Positions 63,696 to 64,000 of a DNA stretch of 64,000 nucleotides are shown piece by piece. Position 1 is the stretch's first letter; the number at the start of each line of letters is the position of its first letter. The stretch comes from Paenibacillus barcinonensis (lineage in GTDB: Bacteria; Bacillota; Bacilli; Paenibacillales; Paenibacillaceae). The stretch is from NCBI RefSeq assembly GCF_003217495.1, contig NZ_QJSW01000013.1, positions 1 to 64,000 of the forward strand, in the 5' to 3' direction. Under the pieces are notes generated by a model. That model ran no database searches and was not told the DNA's origin. It was given only the letters and a program-made list of their open reading frames with translations. The translations under genes and the position numbers were made by a program.

Positions 63696-64000
63696 CTACC
63701 TCTTGCTGGCTTCAAACGCCAGCCAGTCCTCTTCACGCTCTATTGCCCGAACTTCAAACCCGGCAGCCACAAGTGCATCATGCACGACCTGTTCTTTGTT
63801 TTTCCATATGCCCGAGACGATATAAATACCGCCAGACTCCAGCGCGTTGTACACATCATCCACAAACAGCAAAATGATCTCGGCCAGAATGTTGGCAACG
63901 ATTATTTTCACTGGAAGCTTCACGCCAAGAGCCGGGTCCTGACTTCCAAGAACAGATAACAGATCGCTCTCTTTGACGGTAATCTGTTGCTGCATATTGT
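63696..64000 (-). CDS. prmA: Ribosomal protein L11 methyltransferase, C-terminal part (window edge)
   Basis: The 3' end of a SAM-dependent methyltransferase whose frame runs off the window. The visible 100 residues contain VKIIVANILAEIILLFVDDVY, the PrmA catalytic motif (VANILA), then YIVSGIWKNKEQVVHDALVAAGFEV at the C-terminus. PrmA trimethylates L11 on the ribosome. Its place just before rsmE-mtaB (here with the M50 gene between) corresponds to yqeT-yqeU-yqeV in B. subtilis. Confidence 0.9.
   Translation of the reverse strand, partial: NMQQQITVKESDLLSVLGSQDPALGVKLPVKIIVANILAEIILLFVDDVYNALESGGIYIVSGIWKNKEQVVHDALVAAGFEVRAIEREEDWLAFEASKR

Overview
The window is a low-to-mid G+C, endospore-forming Gram-positive chromosome segment, most likely Paenibacillus or a close relative (inference). 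The evidence is the gene content and order (dnaG-sigA-trmK-yqfO, glyQS behind a T-box, rpsU-yqeY-nfeD-floA-yqfC-yqfD-phoH-pgpH-ybeY-dgkA-cdd-era-yqzL-recO), sporulation genes (ylaJ/yhcN-type lipoprotein, yqfC, yqfD, a CotD-like coat protein) and strong AGGAGG-type ribosome binding sites. Nearly all genes lie on the minus strand.

Layout. 1-635: left part of an IS3-family insertion sequence cut by the window edge. 717-7780: a yla-type block (ylaK, ylaJ, a ylaL-like flavin-fold protein, an LCP ligase, ylaH, typA) and a small membrane protein. 8164-9613: two divergent TerC-family membrane proteins. 9764-12162: thiI-nifS for tRNA thiolation. 12337-17313: a lytic transglycosylase, small proteins (DUF4190-like, DUF1540, YpuI-like), an S8 protease and a CotD-like coat protein. 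17400-20269: a divergent MocR regulator/aminotransferase pair with repeated operator-like sites. 20517-20941: RNase P RNA. 21020-26594: yqfO, trmK, sigA, dnaG, yqxD. 26802-33559: glyS, glyQ with its T-box, recO, yqzL, era, cdd, then a 221-bp tandem repeat array and dgkA. 33559-43625: ybeY, pgpH, phoH, yqfD, yqfC, an unknown membrane-anchored protein, floA, nfeD, yqeY, rpsU and a HIT protein. 43907-44530: an unknown small protein preceded by a switch-like structured RNA. 44644-57296: a recombination block, sbcDC and addBA. 57512-64000: RlmI-like methyltransferase, yqeW-type Na/Pi transporter, Nudix, mtaB, rsmE, a site-2 protease and the 3' end of prmA.

The long minus-strand run from prmA to yqfO matches, in order, the yqeT-yqfO stretch known from Bacillus subtilis. 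It is interrupted by addBA-sbcDC and a few accessory genes. It groups translation (rsmE, mtaB, rpsU, ybeY, era, glyQS, trmK), replication and transcription (dnaG, sigA), repair (recO, addAB, sbcCD) and envelope or membrane-domain functions (floA, nfeD, dgkA, pgpH).

The least explained parts are non-coding. (i) A nested-palindrome intergenic element occurs as a diverged copy after typA and as a tandem 221-bp array between dgkA and cdd; its stem shows compensatory base changes. (ii) A roughly 117-nt minus-strand RNA at 44414-44530 has mutually exclusive terminator and anti-terminator pairings. (iii) The typA leader has competing hairpins. (iv) Inverted-repeat operators sit in the nifS and mocR promoters.
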